Counted from the first letter of the stretch, positions 17,238-26,531 are shown. The stretch is DNA of 64,000 nucleotides from Pectobacterium carotovorum (GCF_033898505.1 NZ_JAXAFK010000003.1:248001-312000), one strand, 5' to 3'. Numbers and translations: made by a program. The notes: a model not told the origin generated them from the letters alone.

Positions 17238-18122
17238 ATGAGTAAAAACATTACCGGCGTCCTGACCGCCATCGTCACGCCGTTTGATAACCAGGGCGAA
17301 TTTAACCCCGCTGCCATGCGCCTTCAGGTGCAGCGCCAGATGCGCTACGGCAACGGTATTTTTTGTAACGGCACCAACGGTGAGTTTTTCGTACTGCACA
17401 CCGATGAGAAAGTCGCCGTCACTGAAACCTGCGTTGATGAAGTTGCCGGAAAAGTGCCGGTTGTCGGCCACATCGGTGAAATCTCCACGCGGGAAACCAT
17501 CAAGCTCGGTAAGCGCATCGCCGCGCTGGGTGTTGATGCCGTTTCGGTCATCACCCCGTATTTCATCCCACTCAAACAGGAAGAACTGATTGCCCACTAC
17601 ACCGCCGTCGCCGATGCGCTGACTGTGCCGGTGTTTCTCTACAACATTCCTGCACGCACGGGGAATACGCTGGCGCCGGAAACCGTCCGCACGCTGGCGG
17701 ATCACCCGAACATCATCGGCATTAAAGACAGCGCAGGCAGCTATGAAAGCCTGAGTGGCTATGTGCAAGCGGTGAAAGGCGTACAGGGCTTTAACGTATT
17801 GAATGGCCCAGACTCGCTCATTCACCAGGGCTTTGTTGACGGCTGCTCCGCCTGTATTTCCGGGCTGGCTAACGTGGCACCGGAACCGATCAGCCAGATC
17901 TGGCACCGCTTCAACGCGGGCGACATTGAAGGCTCTCGTCAGGCACAAGAACAGGTTGCCGAATTGCGTAAGACACTGTACGCCATCGCGTTCTCACCGG
18001 CTGTGGTGAAAAAAGCGCTGGCAATCATGGGTGAAGATGTCGGCGTCAGCCGCTATCCGATCCAGTTTTCCGCACAGGATGAAGACAACATCCGCAACAT
18101 ACTTAGTCAATTCTCGCAGTAA
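17238..18122 (+). CDS. DapA/NanA-family lyase for a 2-keto-3-deoxy sugar acid
   Basis: This 294-residue class I aldolase has the Schiff-base lysine at 163 (IIGIKDSAGS), the catalytic tyrosine at 135 (VFLYNIPARTGNT) and the carboxylate-binding loop CNGTNGEFF near 43. The loop reads GTNGE where DapA has GTTGE, a change typical of non-biosynthetic members. The family releases pyruvate from 2-keto-3-deoxy acids, as NanA does from sialic acid. ATG 17238 was chosen over GTG 17220 because ACGAGGAAG ends four bases before it. A symporter and sialidase-fold protein follow. I infer a substrate of ulosonic type rather than lysine biosynthesis. Confidence 0.85.
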   Translation: MSKNITGVLTAIVTPFDNQGEFNPAAMRLQVQRQMRYGNGIFCNGTNGEFFVLHTDEKVAVTETCVDEVAGKVPVVGHIGEISTRETIKLGKRIAALGVDAVSVITPYFIPLKQEELIAHYTAVADALTVPVFLYNIPARTGNTLAPETVRTLADHPNIIGIKDSAGSYESLSGYVQAVKGVQGFNVLNGPDSLIHQGFVDGCSACISGLANVAPEPISQIWHRFNAGDIEGSRQAQEQVAELRKTLYAIAFSPAVVKKALAIMGEDVGVSRYPIQFSAQDEDNIRNILSQFSQ

Positions 18123-18160
18123 CAGAGAAATATCAATTTCCACTTATAGGCCGAGAAGAT

Positions 18161-19585
18161 ATGAACCATTTTAACCTTACTGACACCCTCATAATCGTTG
18201 GGATGATTGTGTTTTATATCGCATTCACCTCATGGTTAACCTACAAGCTCCGCAGTAAATCGAACACCGAGTTCATGGAAGGGTCACGCGCGCTACCGGC
18301 GTTTATCGTCGGTATCCTGCTGATGACCGAATTCATCGGTGCCAAATCCACCATCGGTACGGCGCAGTCTGCCTTTGAAAACGGCTTTGCCGCCTCCTGG
18401 TCGGTGATTGGCGCCGCCATCGGTTTCCCGCTGTTTGGTATCATTCTGGTGAAAAAAATCTATAACACCGGGAAGATCACCATTTCTGGCGCGATCGCCG
18501 AGAAGTACGGCACCAGCACCAAGAACATCATTTCGATCATCATGATCTATGCGCTGTTGCTGGTAAACGTGGGCAACTACGTCAGCGGCGCGGCAGCGAT
18601 TGCCACCGTGTTGAAAGTCTCCCTGCCAGTCGCCGCGTTGATCACCGCGGTCGTCAGTACCTTCTACTACTACTTCGGTGGTTTGAAAGGAACGGCCTAC
18701 ATCACGCTGATCCACAGCGCCGTGAAGTACGCTGGCGTCATGATCATTCTGTTCGTGGCATTGAAAATGACCGGCGGCTTCAAGCCAATGATCGAACAAA
18801 TGCCGGATTACTACTGGACGTGGGACGGTAAACTCGGTGCCAGCACCATCTTCGCCTGGTTGATCGGGACTATCGGTTCTATCTTCTGTACCCAGTTCGT
18901 GATTCAGGCAATTTCATCAACAAAAGATGCCACCAGCGCCAAACGTGCCACCTGGGTTGCCTTCTTCTTCTGTATGCCGATTGCGCTGGCTATCGCGGTC
19001 ATCGGTGTTGCAGCGAAATTTGCGCACCCTGAAATCAACAGCCTGTACGCGATGCCGGTCTTCCTGCAAGACATGAACCCATGGCTCGCCGGTCTGGTCA
19101 CCACGTCACTGGTCGCGTCTATCTTCATCAGCGTGAGTATGGTGGCACTGGCTATCGTTTCCCTGCTGATTAAGGACTTCTACGTTCCTTACTGGAAACC
19201 AACGCCAGAAAAAGAGATGAAAATGACCCGGATCCTGTCGCTTGTCGTAGGTTTCGCGCCGCTCGTCTTCGTTCTGTTCGTTCCTGAAATCCTGAAGCTG
19301 TCGTTCTTTACCCGTGCTATTCGCCTGTCGATTTCTGTGGTTGCGGTGATTGCGTTCTATCTGCCGTTTTTCAACAGCGCACGCGGTGCCAACGCCAGCC
19401 TGATATCAGCCTGTGTCGTCACTTCTGTCTGGTACATACTCGGCAACCCATACGGCATCGATAATATGTACGTCGCGTTGGCCACGCCAGCTATCGTCAT
19501 GTTGCTTGACCGTATGATTCCGAACAAAGCCAACAAAGCGAACAAAATCAAAACCTCTCCAACTGAAAATAAATCAGGAGCCTGA
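18161..19585 (+). CDS. Sodium:solute symporter (SSS family)
   Basis: This 474-residue membrane protein has about thirteen hydrophobic helices. It contains the SSS features MEGSRALPAFIVGILLMTEF near residue 39 and IGTAQSAFENGFAASW near 65, and ends in a charged tail. Members of this family import sialic acids, proline, sugars and sugar acids with Na+. The gene sits between a NanA-like lyase and a sialidase-fold protein, so a ulosonic acid or a small glycoside of it is the likely cargo. The downstream start follows the stop by three bases. The substrate cannot be read from the sequence alone. Confidence 0.85.
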   Translation: MNHFNLTDTLIIVGMIVFYIAFTSWLTYKLRSKSNTEFMEGSRALPAFIVGILLMTEFIGAKSTIGTAQSAFENGFAASWSVIGAAIGFPLFGIILVKKIYNTGKITISGAIAEKYGTSTKNIISIIMIYALLLVNVGNYVSGAAAIATVLKVSLPVAALITAVVSTFYYYFGGLKGTAYITLIHSAVKYAGVMIILFVALKMTGGFKPMIEQMPDYYWTWDGKLGASTIFAWLIGTIGSIFCTQFVIQAISSTKDATSAKRATWVAFFFCMPIALAIAVIGVAAKFAHPEINSLYAMPVFLQDMNPWLAGLVTTSLVASIFISVSMVALAIVSLLIKDFYVPYWKPTPEKEMKMTRILSLVVGFAPLVFVLFVPEILKLSFFTRAIRLSISVVAVIAFYLPFFNSARGANASLISACVVTSVWYILGNPYGIDNMYVALATPAIVMLLDRMIPNKANKANKIKTSPTENKSGA

Positions 19586-19588
19586 GTC

Positions 19589-20776
19589 ATGAGTAGCGAA
19601 ACCATTACCGTGGAACGTAGCGGAAAAGTTCATCACGCAGAAGGCGATGCCGCGCGTCTGGATGCCTACATTCCATCGGAATGCCCGCAGAATCATGCGG
19701 CCAACCTGCTCCATCTGCCAAACGGCGATGTGCTGTGCGTCTGGTTTGGTGGCACACAGGAAGGGATTGCGGATATCTCTATCTACATGTCCCGCCTGGT
19801 GAAAGGCAGCGATAACTGGACTAAAGCCGTTAAGCTATCTGAAGATGCAACGCGTTCCGAACAGAACCCGGTTCTGTTCCTCGCGCCGGATAATGTGTTG
19901 TGGCTACTGTATACCGCGCAGAAATCCGGTAATCAGGACACCGCCATTGTGCGTTACCGCCAATCCACGGATTTCGGCGCTACCTGGGGCGAAATTGGTA
20001 CGCTGCTCGATCAGCCGGGGACGTTCATCCGCCAGCCGATCACCGTGCTGGCAAACGGTGACTGGCTGCTGCCAGTGTTCTACTGCCGCGTTCAGCCGGG
20101 TGAGAAGTGGGTCGGCAACAACGATGACAGCGCCGTGAAAATTTCCAGCGATCAGGGTAAAACCTGGCGGGAATATCCGGTGCCAAACAGCACGGGCTGC
20201 GTACATATGAACATCACCCCGTTGCAGGATGGCACGCTGCTGGCGCTATACCGCAGCCGCTGGGCTGATTTCATCTACCAAAGTCGTTCAACGGATGGCG
20301 GTAAAACCTGGTCAGACCCCGTGCCGACCGATTTGCCAAACAACAACTCGTCCATTCAGGTGACCACGCTGGAGAATGGCCATCTGGCGCTGGTGTTCAA
20401 CCACATGAGCGCCGCCGATGCCACCGAGCGCCGTCTGTCGCTGTACGATGAAATCGAGGATGAAGAAGACAAAGCCAGCAATGCCAAAATGCCGGAAGTA
20501 CAAGCTGGCAGCCGTAGCGCCTTCTGGGGTGCCCCGCGCGCGCCGATGACGCTCGCCATTTCGGAAGACGGCGGTAAGAGCTGGCCGTGGCAGCGCAATA
20601 TCGAAGTGGGCGACGGCTACTGCATGACGAACAACTCCACGGAGAAGCTGAACCGCGAGTTCTCTTACCCCAGCGTCAAGCAGGCGCAGGACGGTAAGCT
20701 GCACGTGGCGTTCACCTACTTCCGTCAGGCGATCAAGCACGTCGTGGTGAGCGAGGAGTGGGTCAAGGCGAACTAA
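19589..20776 (+). CDS. Sialidase-fold (BNR/Asp-box) glycosidase or lyase
   Basis: This 395-residue protein carries four Asp boxes: STDFGATW near 130, SSDQGKTW near 183, STDGGKTW near 233 and SEDGGKSW near 326. Its ends match the BNR_2 sialidase domain: HAANLLHLPNGDVLCVWFGG near 36 and FSYPSVKQAQDGKLHVAFTY near 357. There is no signal peptide, so it should be cytoplasmic. The FRIP motif of classical sialidases is absent. GH33 members are known that release 3-deoxy-D-lyxo-heptulosaric acid (Dha) or Kdo rather than sialic acid, and related propellers include rhamnose-glucuronate lyases. With a NanA-like lyase and NanQ-like protein in the same operon, hydrolysis of a ulosonic acid glycoside is the preferred reading. 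Confidence 0.75.
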   Translation: MSSETITVERSGKVHHAEGDAARLDAYIPSECPQNHAANLLHLPNGDVLCVWFGGTQEGIADISIYMSRLVKGSDNWTKAVKLSEDATRSEQNPVLFLAPDNVLWLLYTAQKSGNQDTAIVRYRQSTDFGATWGEIGTLLDQPGTFIRQPITVLANGDWLLPVFYCRVQPGEKWVGNNDDSAVKISSDQGKTWREYPVPNSTGCVHMNITPLQDGTLLALYRSRWADFIYQSRSTDGGKTWSDPVPTDLPNNNSSIQVTTLENGHLALVFNHMSAADATERRLSLYDEIEDEEDKASNAKMPEVQAGSRSAFWGAPRAPMTLAISEDGGKSWPWQRNIEVGDGYCMTNNSTEKLNREFSYPSVKQAQDGKLHVAFTYFRQAIKHVVVSEEWVKAN

Positions 20777-21045
20777 ACCGCGCTCAGCCCGTACAAAACT
20801 ATTTGCGAAACGAAAACGGTGATAATGGGATAGAAGAGTAAAGCGTCCGCGCCAGGGACAAAAGCGTCAGGAACGCTTTTGAACGTCGCTTGCGACGGCC
20901 CTGAAAGGGTGAATCTCAGGGATGAGATTCATATCTGCGCGGCTCGAGCTTACAGGGACGTACTTGCAGCGTCTTTACGATCTACCCATTACCACCGCCC
21001 GACGTACCTTGTCAGCAGGGGGGATATCCCTGCTATACCCGGGAT
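20777..21045. other. Gap between sialidase-fold gene and DUF386 gene
   Basis: This 269-bp stretch lies inside an otherwise compact operon. It has short inverted pieces (AAAGCGT...ACGCTTT near 20862-20880, GAATCTCAGGGATGAGATTC near 20911) that resemble a dispersed repeat insert. No gene is supported. It may separate a second transcription unit. Confidence 0.4.
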
Positions 21046-21531
21046 ATGATTATGATTGCAGGAAACCTCACCACCCTCAAACTCGCCACGCTGCCCGATG
21101 CGCTGTGGGCTATTCTGTCCGCGCCGGGCATGTCGTTGGCTGAACTGAATGCACTGCCCGAAGGCCGCTATCAGCCGGAAGGGGCCGAATGGTTCTACAA
21201 CATCGGCACCGTGAACACCGCACCGCGCGCCACACGACATACCGAATTTCACAGCAACTACCTCGATATTCAGTTGATTCTGGAAGGCGAGGAGATTATC
21301 GGTTACGGTCTGAATGATGTGCATGGCCAGCCCGCCACCGAGCGTAAACCGGATCTCTACATTCTGGATAACCCACAGGTGCCGCATCAGATCCATCTGC
21401 GGGCAGGCGACTTTGTCACGTTTTATCCGGGCGAAGCCCATCAGGCGCTGTGTGCGATTAACGACAGCCCCGCTCCGGTCAAAAAAGCCGTGTTTAAAAT
21501 CCCCGTTACGTTGTTAATGCCGATCGTTTAA
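21046..21531 (+). CDS. YhcH/YjgK/YiaL-family protein, NanQ-like anomerase
   Basis: This 161-residue DUF386 cupin-like protein shows the conserved RHTEFHSNYLDIQLILEGEE (near 64), PHQIHLRAGDFVTFYPGEAH (near 110) and KKAVFKIPV (near 148) segments, which hold the metal-binding His and Glu residues. The E. coli relative NanQ (YhcH) speeds anomer interconversion of N-acetylneuraminate. Next to a NanA-type lyase the same role on another 2-ulosonic acid is likely. The start could be ATG 21046 or ATG 21052; neither has a strong ribosome-binding site. It is probably cytoplasmic. Confidence 0.8.
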   Translation: MIMIAGNLTTLKLATLPDALWAILSAPGMSLAELNALPEGRYQPEGAEWFYNIGTVNTAPRATRHTEFHSNYLDIQLILEGEEIIGYGLNDVHGQPATERKPDLYILDNPQVPHQIHLRAGDFVTFYPGEAHQALCAINDSPAPVKKAVFKIPVTLLMPIV

Positions 21532-21544
21532 AGATCGAGATACC

Positions 21545-21600
21545 GGGGGCTACCACGGTGCGAGGTATCCCTGCGGGAACCTCATCACCGTGTTTCCCCC
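21545..21600. other. Long nested hairpin between DUF386 and SDR genes
   Basis: The outer arms GGGGGCTACCACGGTG and CACCGTGTTTCCCCC pair over about 13 bp with small mismatches. The inner arms GAGGT and ACCTC, then CCC and GGG, continue the stem. No T-run follows, so it is more likely an mRNA processing or stability element than a terminator. Confidence 0.55.
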
Positions 21601-21677
21601 TAAATCCATATTTAAGTGAACAGCATTACGTCACGTTGTTGCAATAAGAACGGTTGAATATTAAGGAGACGTATTTC

Positions 21678-22367
21678 ATGTCAGCTACAGCCCCTAAACA
21701 CGCCCTGATTACCGGTAGCAGCTCAGGGATCGGTGCCGCCATCGCACAAAAATTACTGGCGGAAGGCTGGCGGGTAACCGGCCTGTCGCGCAAGCCGGGT
21801 GACTATTCACATCCACACTTTACCCACCGTGCGGTGGATATCATGGATACACCCGCGCTGACGGCCATTCTGGACGAGATTGCGCAGGTTGATGCCGTCA
21901 TCCATGCCGCTGGCATCATGAAGGCCGCCCCGCTCGGTCAGCTTTCGCTGGAAGATGGTGAAACGCTATGGCGATTGCATATCAACGCGGCGCAGGTGCT
22001 CGCCGACCGTCTGGTCGATAAGCTGCCGCAAGGTGGAAGAATCGTGCTGCTGGGCAGCCGTACATCCAGCGGCTCCGCGGGGCGCAGCCAGTACGTCACG
22101 ACAAAATCCGCGATGATCGGCATGGCAAGAAGTTGGGCGGCAGAACTGGCTCCGCGCGGCATTACGGTAAATATTGTCGCACCGGGTGCCACAGAAACGC
22201 CGATGCTGACGATGCCCGGCCGCCAGAGTTCTCCGCCGAAGCTGCCGCCGATTGGGCGCTTCATCCAGCCGCAGGAAGTGGCCGATCTGGTGGGTTACCT
22301 GCTTTCCCCGTCTGCTGCGGCCATTACCGGCCAGCAGTTGGTGATGTGCGGCGGTGCCTCGCTGTAA
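21678..22367 (+). CDS. Short-chain dehydrogenase/reductase
   Basis: This 229-residue Rossmann oxidoreductase has the cofactor motif ALITGSSSGIGAAIAQKLL from residue 8, NAG-equivalent IHAAGIMKAAP near 83, catalytic Ser in LLGSRTSSGSAGRSQYVTTK near 122 with the YxxxK pair, and PGATETPM near 172. ATG 21678 is preferred since AAGGAGACG stands 7 bases before it. It ends the cluster. In the Dha model it could oxidise or reduce a ring or aldehyde form of the sugar acid, but its substrate is not fixed by sequence. Confidence 0.82.
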   Translation: MSATAPKHALITGSSSGIGAAIAQKLLAEGWRVTGLSRKPGDYSHPHFTHRAVDIMDTPALTAILDEIAQVDAVIHAAGIMKAAPLGQLSLEDGETLWRLHINAAQVLADRLVDKLPQGGRIVLLGSRTSSGSAGRSQYVTTKSAMIGMARSWAAELAPRGITVNIVAPGATETPMLTMPGRQSSPPKLPPIGRFIQPQEVADLVGYLLSPSAAAITGQQLVMCGGASL

Positions 22368-22381
22368 TTCATCATGATTTC

Positions 22382-22440
22382 CATAACTGATATTCATAAC
22401 TGATGTTCATAACTGATGTTCATAACTGATGTTCATAACT
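22382..22440. repeat. Tandem 13-bp repeat
   Basis: CATAACTGATGTT is repeated four times (the first copy has one change), followed by a partial fifth CATAACT. It directly follows the SDR gene and precedes the terminator. The copy number is likely to vary between strains. Confidence 0.9.
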
Positions 22441-22441
22441 A

Positions 22442-22473
22442 CAGGCCAATATTCTTAAACGGAGATTGGCCTG
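22442..22473 (+). terminator. Terminator of the sugar-acid operon
   Basis: CAGGCCAAT and ATTGGCCTG form a perfect 9-bp stem with a 14-base loop, followed by AATTATTT. It is located 75 bp after the SDR stop. Confidence 0.6.
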
Positions 22474-22949
22474 AATTATTTCCCCGCTTCTTGTCCCCGT
22501 GTCACTCGTATGATGTATGCGATATATCACTCCCTTTTATTATGAATGCATCCGTTCGAAATAATTAACAGAAGAATAATAAAACCCCACTGCCCAATAA
22601 AATAGAATGAGTTGATCTCAATCAATTTATTAATACCATTATTCACCACCATTATATAAATAGCGCCTACACTATCTTTAACGTATAAAACAGAAACCAT
22701 AAAAAACATTCGCTAAGTAATAATAATTTACCCTCTTGAATAACGATATAAGAAATTAAAATATTGATAATTAAAAATAAACTCACAAAAATCAAATAAC
22801 TTAAAAATAAAAAAACAGCATCAACATGAATAGTCATGACAACATTCAGGCCGGCATTTCCCTGCCTATTACCCCATTCAGATATGACATATTGAATTCA
22901 CCCTATCGCTATTTATTGAATCGGACAAATAACAACAGGAGATTTTCGT
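22474..22949. promoter_or_regulatory. AT-rich upstream region of cutC
   Basis: This 476-bp stretch is clearly AT-rich and contains no supported gene. A perfect FNR-like box lies at 22612. AACAGGAG at 22932-22939 is the cutC ribosome-binding site. The rest may hold a long 5' leader or further regulator sites. Confidence 0.6.
22612..22625. promoter_or_regulatory. FNR box candidate
   Basis: TTGATCTCAATCAA matches the FNR consensus TTGAT-N4-ATCAA with no mismatch. It is 325 bp before the cutC start. An anaerobic activator fits a glycyl radical enzyme that oxygen destroys. Confidence 0.65.
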
Positions 22950-25445
22950 ATGGATAATGACACGTTAGCACCAGAAAAAAATCATTTCCCGTTTAATAAC
23001 AGCCTATTGAACAATGAAAAAATGACTACACCGGGTGGCATAAAAAAATCACCCAGCCTAGCGGAGCAAGAAACCCTTACGCCACGCATGCAACGCCTTC
23101 GCGCCCGCTATTTAGAAGCACGCCCCAGTATCTCTATTTATCACGCACTGGCCTTCACCGAGGTGGCAAAGCACAATCCTGGCCTGCCGCCTATTCTGTT
23201 ACGGGCAAAATCCTTTCGCAGAGCCTGCGAAACAGCACCGATTCTGATTCAGGATGAGGAACTCATTGTCGGGCATCCCTGCGGCAAACCGCGTGCGGGC
23301 GCGTTCTCTCCCGATATTGCCTGGCGCTGGGTACGTGACGAACTGGACACCATGAGCACTCGTCCTCAGGATCCTTTTCAAATTTCAGAAGAAGATAAAA
23401 AAACCATCCGTGACGAGATCGTCCCCTTTTGGCAAGGCCGCTCGCTGGATGAAATCTGCGAGACGCAATACCGTGAAGCTGGCGTCTGGGCATTCAGCGG
23501 AGAAACCTTCGTCAGCGATCTTTCTTACCATCAGATTAACGGCGGCGGCGACACTTGCCCCGGCTACGATGTGCTGTTGTTTACCAAAGGCATGGAAGGC
23601 ATCAAAGCCGACGCACAGGCAAATCTGGCTCAGCTTGATAGGGGAGAACCGGAGGATATCGATCGTATCTATTTTTATAAGGCCGCAATTGAAACCTGCG
23701 ACGGCGTCATGGCCTATGCGCGCCGCATCGCGGCCCGCGCACGCGAACTGGCGGCACAGGAGAAGGATGCTTCACGGCGCGCTGAACTGCTGACCATTGC
23801 AGAAATCAACGAGAACGTGCCAGCTCATCCCCCCAAAACGTTGCAGGAAGCGCTGCAAAGCATCTGGACACTGGAGTCGCTGTTTGAAGTGGAAGAGAAC
23901 CAGACAGGGATTTCACTGGGGCGTGTCGACCAATACTGCTACCCGATGTATGAAGCCGACATGCAGTCCGGTCGCCTGACGCGTGAGCAGGCACTAGAAA
24001 TGATGCAGATGTTCATTCTGAAATGTGCGGAGCTGATGTGGATGTCCAGCGAAAGCGGTGCGAAATATTTCGCGGGCTATCAGCCGTTTATCAACCTGAC
24101 GGTCGGCGGGCAGAAGCGTAGCGGAGGCGATGCCTGTAACGACCTGACTTACCTGATCATGGATGCGGTGCGCTTCGTGAAGGTGTATCAGCCGTCACTG
24201 GCCTGCCGTATTCACAACCAATCCCCTCAGGCGTATCTGGAGAAAATTGTCGACGTCGTTAAATCAGGGATGGGCTTTCCGGCCTGTCACTTCGATGATT
24301 CCCATATCAAGATGATGCTGCGCAAAGGCTTCGATTTTGAAGATGCGCGCGACTACTGCCTGATGGGGTGCGTTGAACCGCAAAAATCGGGCCGCATTTA
24401 TCAGTGGACCTCCACGGGCTACACCCAGTGGCCCATCGCTATTGAGTTTGTCCTAAACCGCGGCCGTATGATCCTGTTCGATCGCGTTCAGGGACTGGAC
24501 ACTGGCGACTTGAGCACGCTGGAGACCTTTGAAGATTTTGATCGCGCAGTGAAAACGCAGATTGCGCACATTATCCGCCTGTCCGCGATTGGTACCGTGA
24601 TCAGCCAGCGCGTGCATCGTGATGTGGCACCCAAACCGCTGATGTCCTTACTGGTCGAAGGCTGTATGGAAAAAGGACGGGATGTGGCAGCCGGTGGGGC
24701 CGTCGTCAATCACGGGCCGGGGCTCATTTTCTCCGGGTTGGCGACTTACGTTGACTCCATAGCAGCCATTCGCAAGCTCGTTTATGAAGACCATCAATAC
24801 ACGTTGGAACAGCTACGCGATGGCCTGTTGGCGAATTTTTCAGGTTATGACGAACTCAGAAGAGACTGCCTAAATGCGCCGAAATACGGCAATGATGATA
24901 ACGCAGTCGATCAGCTCGCGCGGGATATCACCGAATGGACGGAAAAGGAGTGTCGTCAGTACAAGATGCTCTACTCCACGTTTAGCCACGGCACATTATC
25001 GATCTCGAACAACACCCCAATCGGTGAACTGACCGCAGCCAGCGCGAATGGCCGACTGGCATGGGCACCACTCTCCGATGGGATCAGCCCAACGCAAGGG
25101 GCTGACAAAAAAGGGCCAACAGCGAGCATCAAATCTGTCAGCAAAATGAATGTGGAAAGTATGAACATCGGCATGGTGCATAACTTCAAATTCCTTAAAG
25201 GCATGCTGGATACGCCAGAAGGCCGCAACGGCTTGATTTCCCTGCTGAGAACATCGTCCATTCTGGGTAATGGGCAGATGCAATTCAGCTACGTTGACGA
25301 TGAAGTATTGAGAAAAGCCCAAAAAACGCCGGAGCAATACCGTGATTTGATCGTGCGTGTCGCGGGATACAGCGCCTACTTCGTTGAGTTATGCAAGGAA
25401 GTTCAGGATGAGATCATTAGCCGCACCATGATCGATAAGTTCTGA
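22950..25445 (+). CDS. cutC: Choline trimethylamine-lyase (glycyl radical enzyme)
   Basis: This 831-residue enzyme cleaves choline to trimethylamine and acetaldehyde without oxygen. The thiyl cysteine is Cys474 and the general base Glu476 in [15 protein letters not shown]. The radical glycine is Gly806 in [12 protein letters not shown]. The sequence after the cysteine is nearly the same as the CutC of Klebsiella and E. coli as I remember it, which supports choline over glycerol or propanediol. The first 45 residues form a polar extension comparable with short-type CutC. The activase and two SMR transporters follow. No microcompartment shell genes lie on either side, which is unusual for this pathway. 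Expression is probably anaerobic through the FNR-like site. Confidence 0.93.
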   Translation: MDNDTLAPEKNHFPFNNSLLNNEKMTTPGGIKKSPSLAEQETLTPRMQRLRARYLEARPSISIYHALAFTEVAKHNPGLPPILLRAKSFRRACETAPILIQDEELIVGHPCGKPRAGAFSPDIAWRWVRDELDTMSTRPQDPFQISEEDKKTIRDEIVPFWQGRSLDEICETQYREAGVWAFSGETFVSDLSYHQINGGGDTCPGYDVLLFTKGMEGIKADAQANLAQLDRGEPEDIDRIYFYKAAIETCDGVMAYARRIAARARELAAQEKDASRRAELLTIAEINENVPAHPPKTLQEALQSIWTLESLFEVEENQTGISLGRVDQYCYPMYEADMQSGRLTREQALEMMQMFILKCAELMWMSSESGAKYFAGYQPFINLTVGGQKRSGGDACNDLTYLIMDAVRFVKVYQPSLACRIHNQSPQAYLEKIVDVVKSGMGFPACHFDDSHIKMMLRKGFDFEDARDYCLMGCVEPQKSGRIYQWTSTGYTQWPIAIEFVLNRGRMILFDRVQGLDTGDLSTLETFEDFDRAVKTQIAHIIRLSAIGTVISQRVHRDVAPKPLMSLLVEGCMEKGRDVAAGGAVVNHGPGLIFSGLATYVDSIAAIRKLVYEDHQYTLEQLRDGLLANFSGYDELRRDCLNAPKYGNDDNAVDQLARDITEWTEKECRQYKMLYSTFSHGTLSISNNTPIGELTAASANGRLAWAPLSDGISPTQGADKKGPTASIKSVSKMNVESMNIGMVHNFKFLKGMLDTPEGRNGLISLLRTSSILGNGQMQFSYVDDEVLRKAQKTPEQYRDLIVRVAGYSAYFVELCKEVQDEIISRTMIDKF

Positions 25446-25534
25446 TCGATAAGTTCTGATCACCACAGGGCCTAAAAGCATCCGCAGAATCTCGTCAAGC
25501 AGGGACGCTGACGGTGACAGAGGGAGGCATAACA

Positions 25535-26485
25535 ATGAAACCTGCGCAGAAAACCACAGGACGAATATTTAATATTCAGAAATATTCGATCTACGACGGA
25601 GACGGCGTCCGCACGCTGATCTTTATGAAAGGTTGCAATATCCGTTGCCCCTGGTGCGCGAATCCGGAAGGAATCAGTAGCGCCTATCAAATCATGATTT
25701 CTCAGGATAAATGCGTAGACTGCGGAAAATGTGCGGACGTTTGCCCGACGGGCGTCCACAGCATGCGGGCGGACAGCAAGGGCCAATGGCGCCATCATCT
25801 CAATCGCACAGCGGGCTGCATTGGCTGCCGCAAGTGTGAAACAGCATGCCCGTCAGGTGCGTTGGACGTCATGGGAAAAGAGATGACGGTTGCGGAGCTG
25901 ATGGCAATCATCATGCAGGATTATCCTTTTTATATGTCCTCTGGCGGTGGCGTCACTCTTAGCGGCGGAGAAATGAGTCTGCAAACGGATTTCGCTGTCG
26001 ATCTGCTCACCGCCTGTAAACGCATGATGATTCACACCGCTGTCGAAACGCAGGGCACAACCCTGAAATCCCACTACAGCAGGTTAGCCGCCGTAACGGA
26101 TTTATTTCTTTTTGATATCAAACACATTAATACCCAGCAGCACAAGGCGCTATTTGGCATCGGGAATGAAAACATACGGCGTAATCTGGAACATCTGGTC
26201 GGGCTGGGAGCCGATATCGTCATTCGTATGCCACTCGTTCGCGGCTATAACGATTCGTACGATGCGGTGACCAACGCCATTCACTATGTTCAGACGCTGG
26301 CACAACGCGGCAGTATACGGCGCATCGACGTGCTTCCCTACCACCAGCTAGGCCGTAAAAAGTACGAAAGGTTGGGCATGATTTACCCAATAAAAGAGGA
26401 TCCCAGTTACAACGAAGAAGAGTTAAATCGTTTGGAGATTTTCTTTAACGAATTTGATTTCGATATTCGTCTGGTTCGTCATTAA
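25535..26485 (+). CDS. cutD: Choline TMA-lyase activating enzyme (radical SAM)
   Basis: This 316-residue activase contains the radical SAM cysteines in FMKGCNIRCPWCANPEG near residue 30 and two ferredoxin-type clusters, CVDCGKCADVCPTG near 59 and CIGCRKCETACPSG near 89. The SAM-binding GGGVTLSGGE lies near 138. It forms the glycyl radical on CutC. ATG 25535 is chosen because GAGGGAGGC lies 8 bases before it; the frame also opens at GTG 25514, upstream of that site. It follows cutC by 89 bp, in which a 12-base TGATCGATAAGT repeat overlaps the cutC stop. Confidence 0.92.
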   Translation: MKPAQKTTGRIFNIQKYSIYDGDGVRTLIFMKGCNIRCPWCANPEGISSAYQIMISQDKCVDCGKCADVCPTGVHSMRADSKGQWRHHLNRTAGCIGCRKCETACPSGALDVMGKEMTVAELMAIIMQDYPFYMSSGGGVTLSGGEMSLQTDFAVDLLTACKRMMIHTAVETQGTTLKSHYSRLAAVTDLFLFDIKHINTQQHKALFGIGNENIRRNLEHLVGLGADIVIRMPLVRGYNDSYDAVTNAIHYVQTLAQRGSIRRIDVLPYHQLGRKKYERLGMIYPIKEDPSYNEEELNRLEIFFNEFDFDIRLVRH

Positions 26486-26531
26486 AGAGAAAATCAGATA
26501 GCGTATTCTTAACATAAGTCAGGAGCAATAT

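Noticed and set aside
17238..18122. Reading the DapA homologue as dihydrodipicolinate synthase for lysine
   Set aside because: The operon is catabolic (symporter, sialidase-fold protein, anomerase-like protein), and the carboxylate loop reads GTNGE instead of GTTGE.
16020..22367. Ordinary sialic acid catabolism
   Set aside because: No kinase, epimerase or GlcNAc-6-phosphate genes are present, the sialidase lacks FRIP, and a threonate pathway is attached instead.
22382..22440. CRISPR array
   Set aside because: The units are contiguous 13-mers with no spacers, and no cas gene is present.
22527..22709. 60-residue hydrophobic frame opposite the cutC upstream region
   Set aside because: It lies in very AT-rich DNA, lacks a good ribosome-binding site and covers the FNR-like box.
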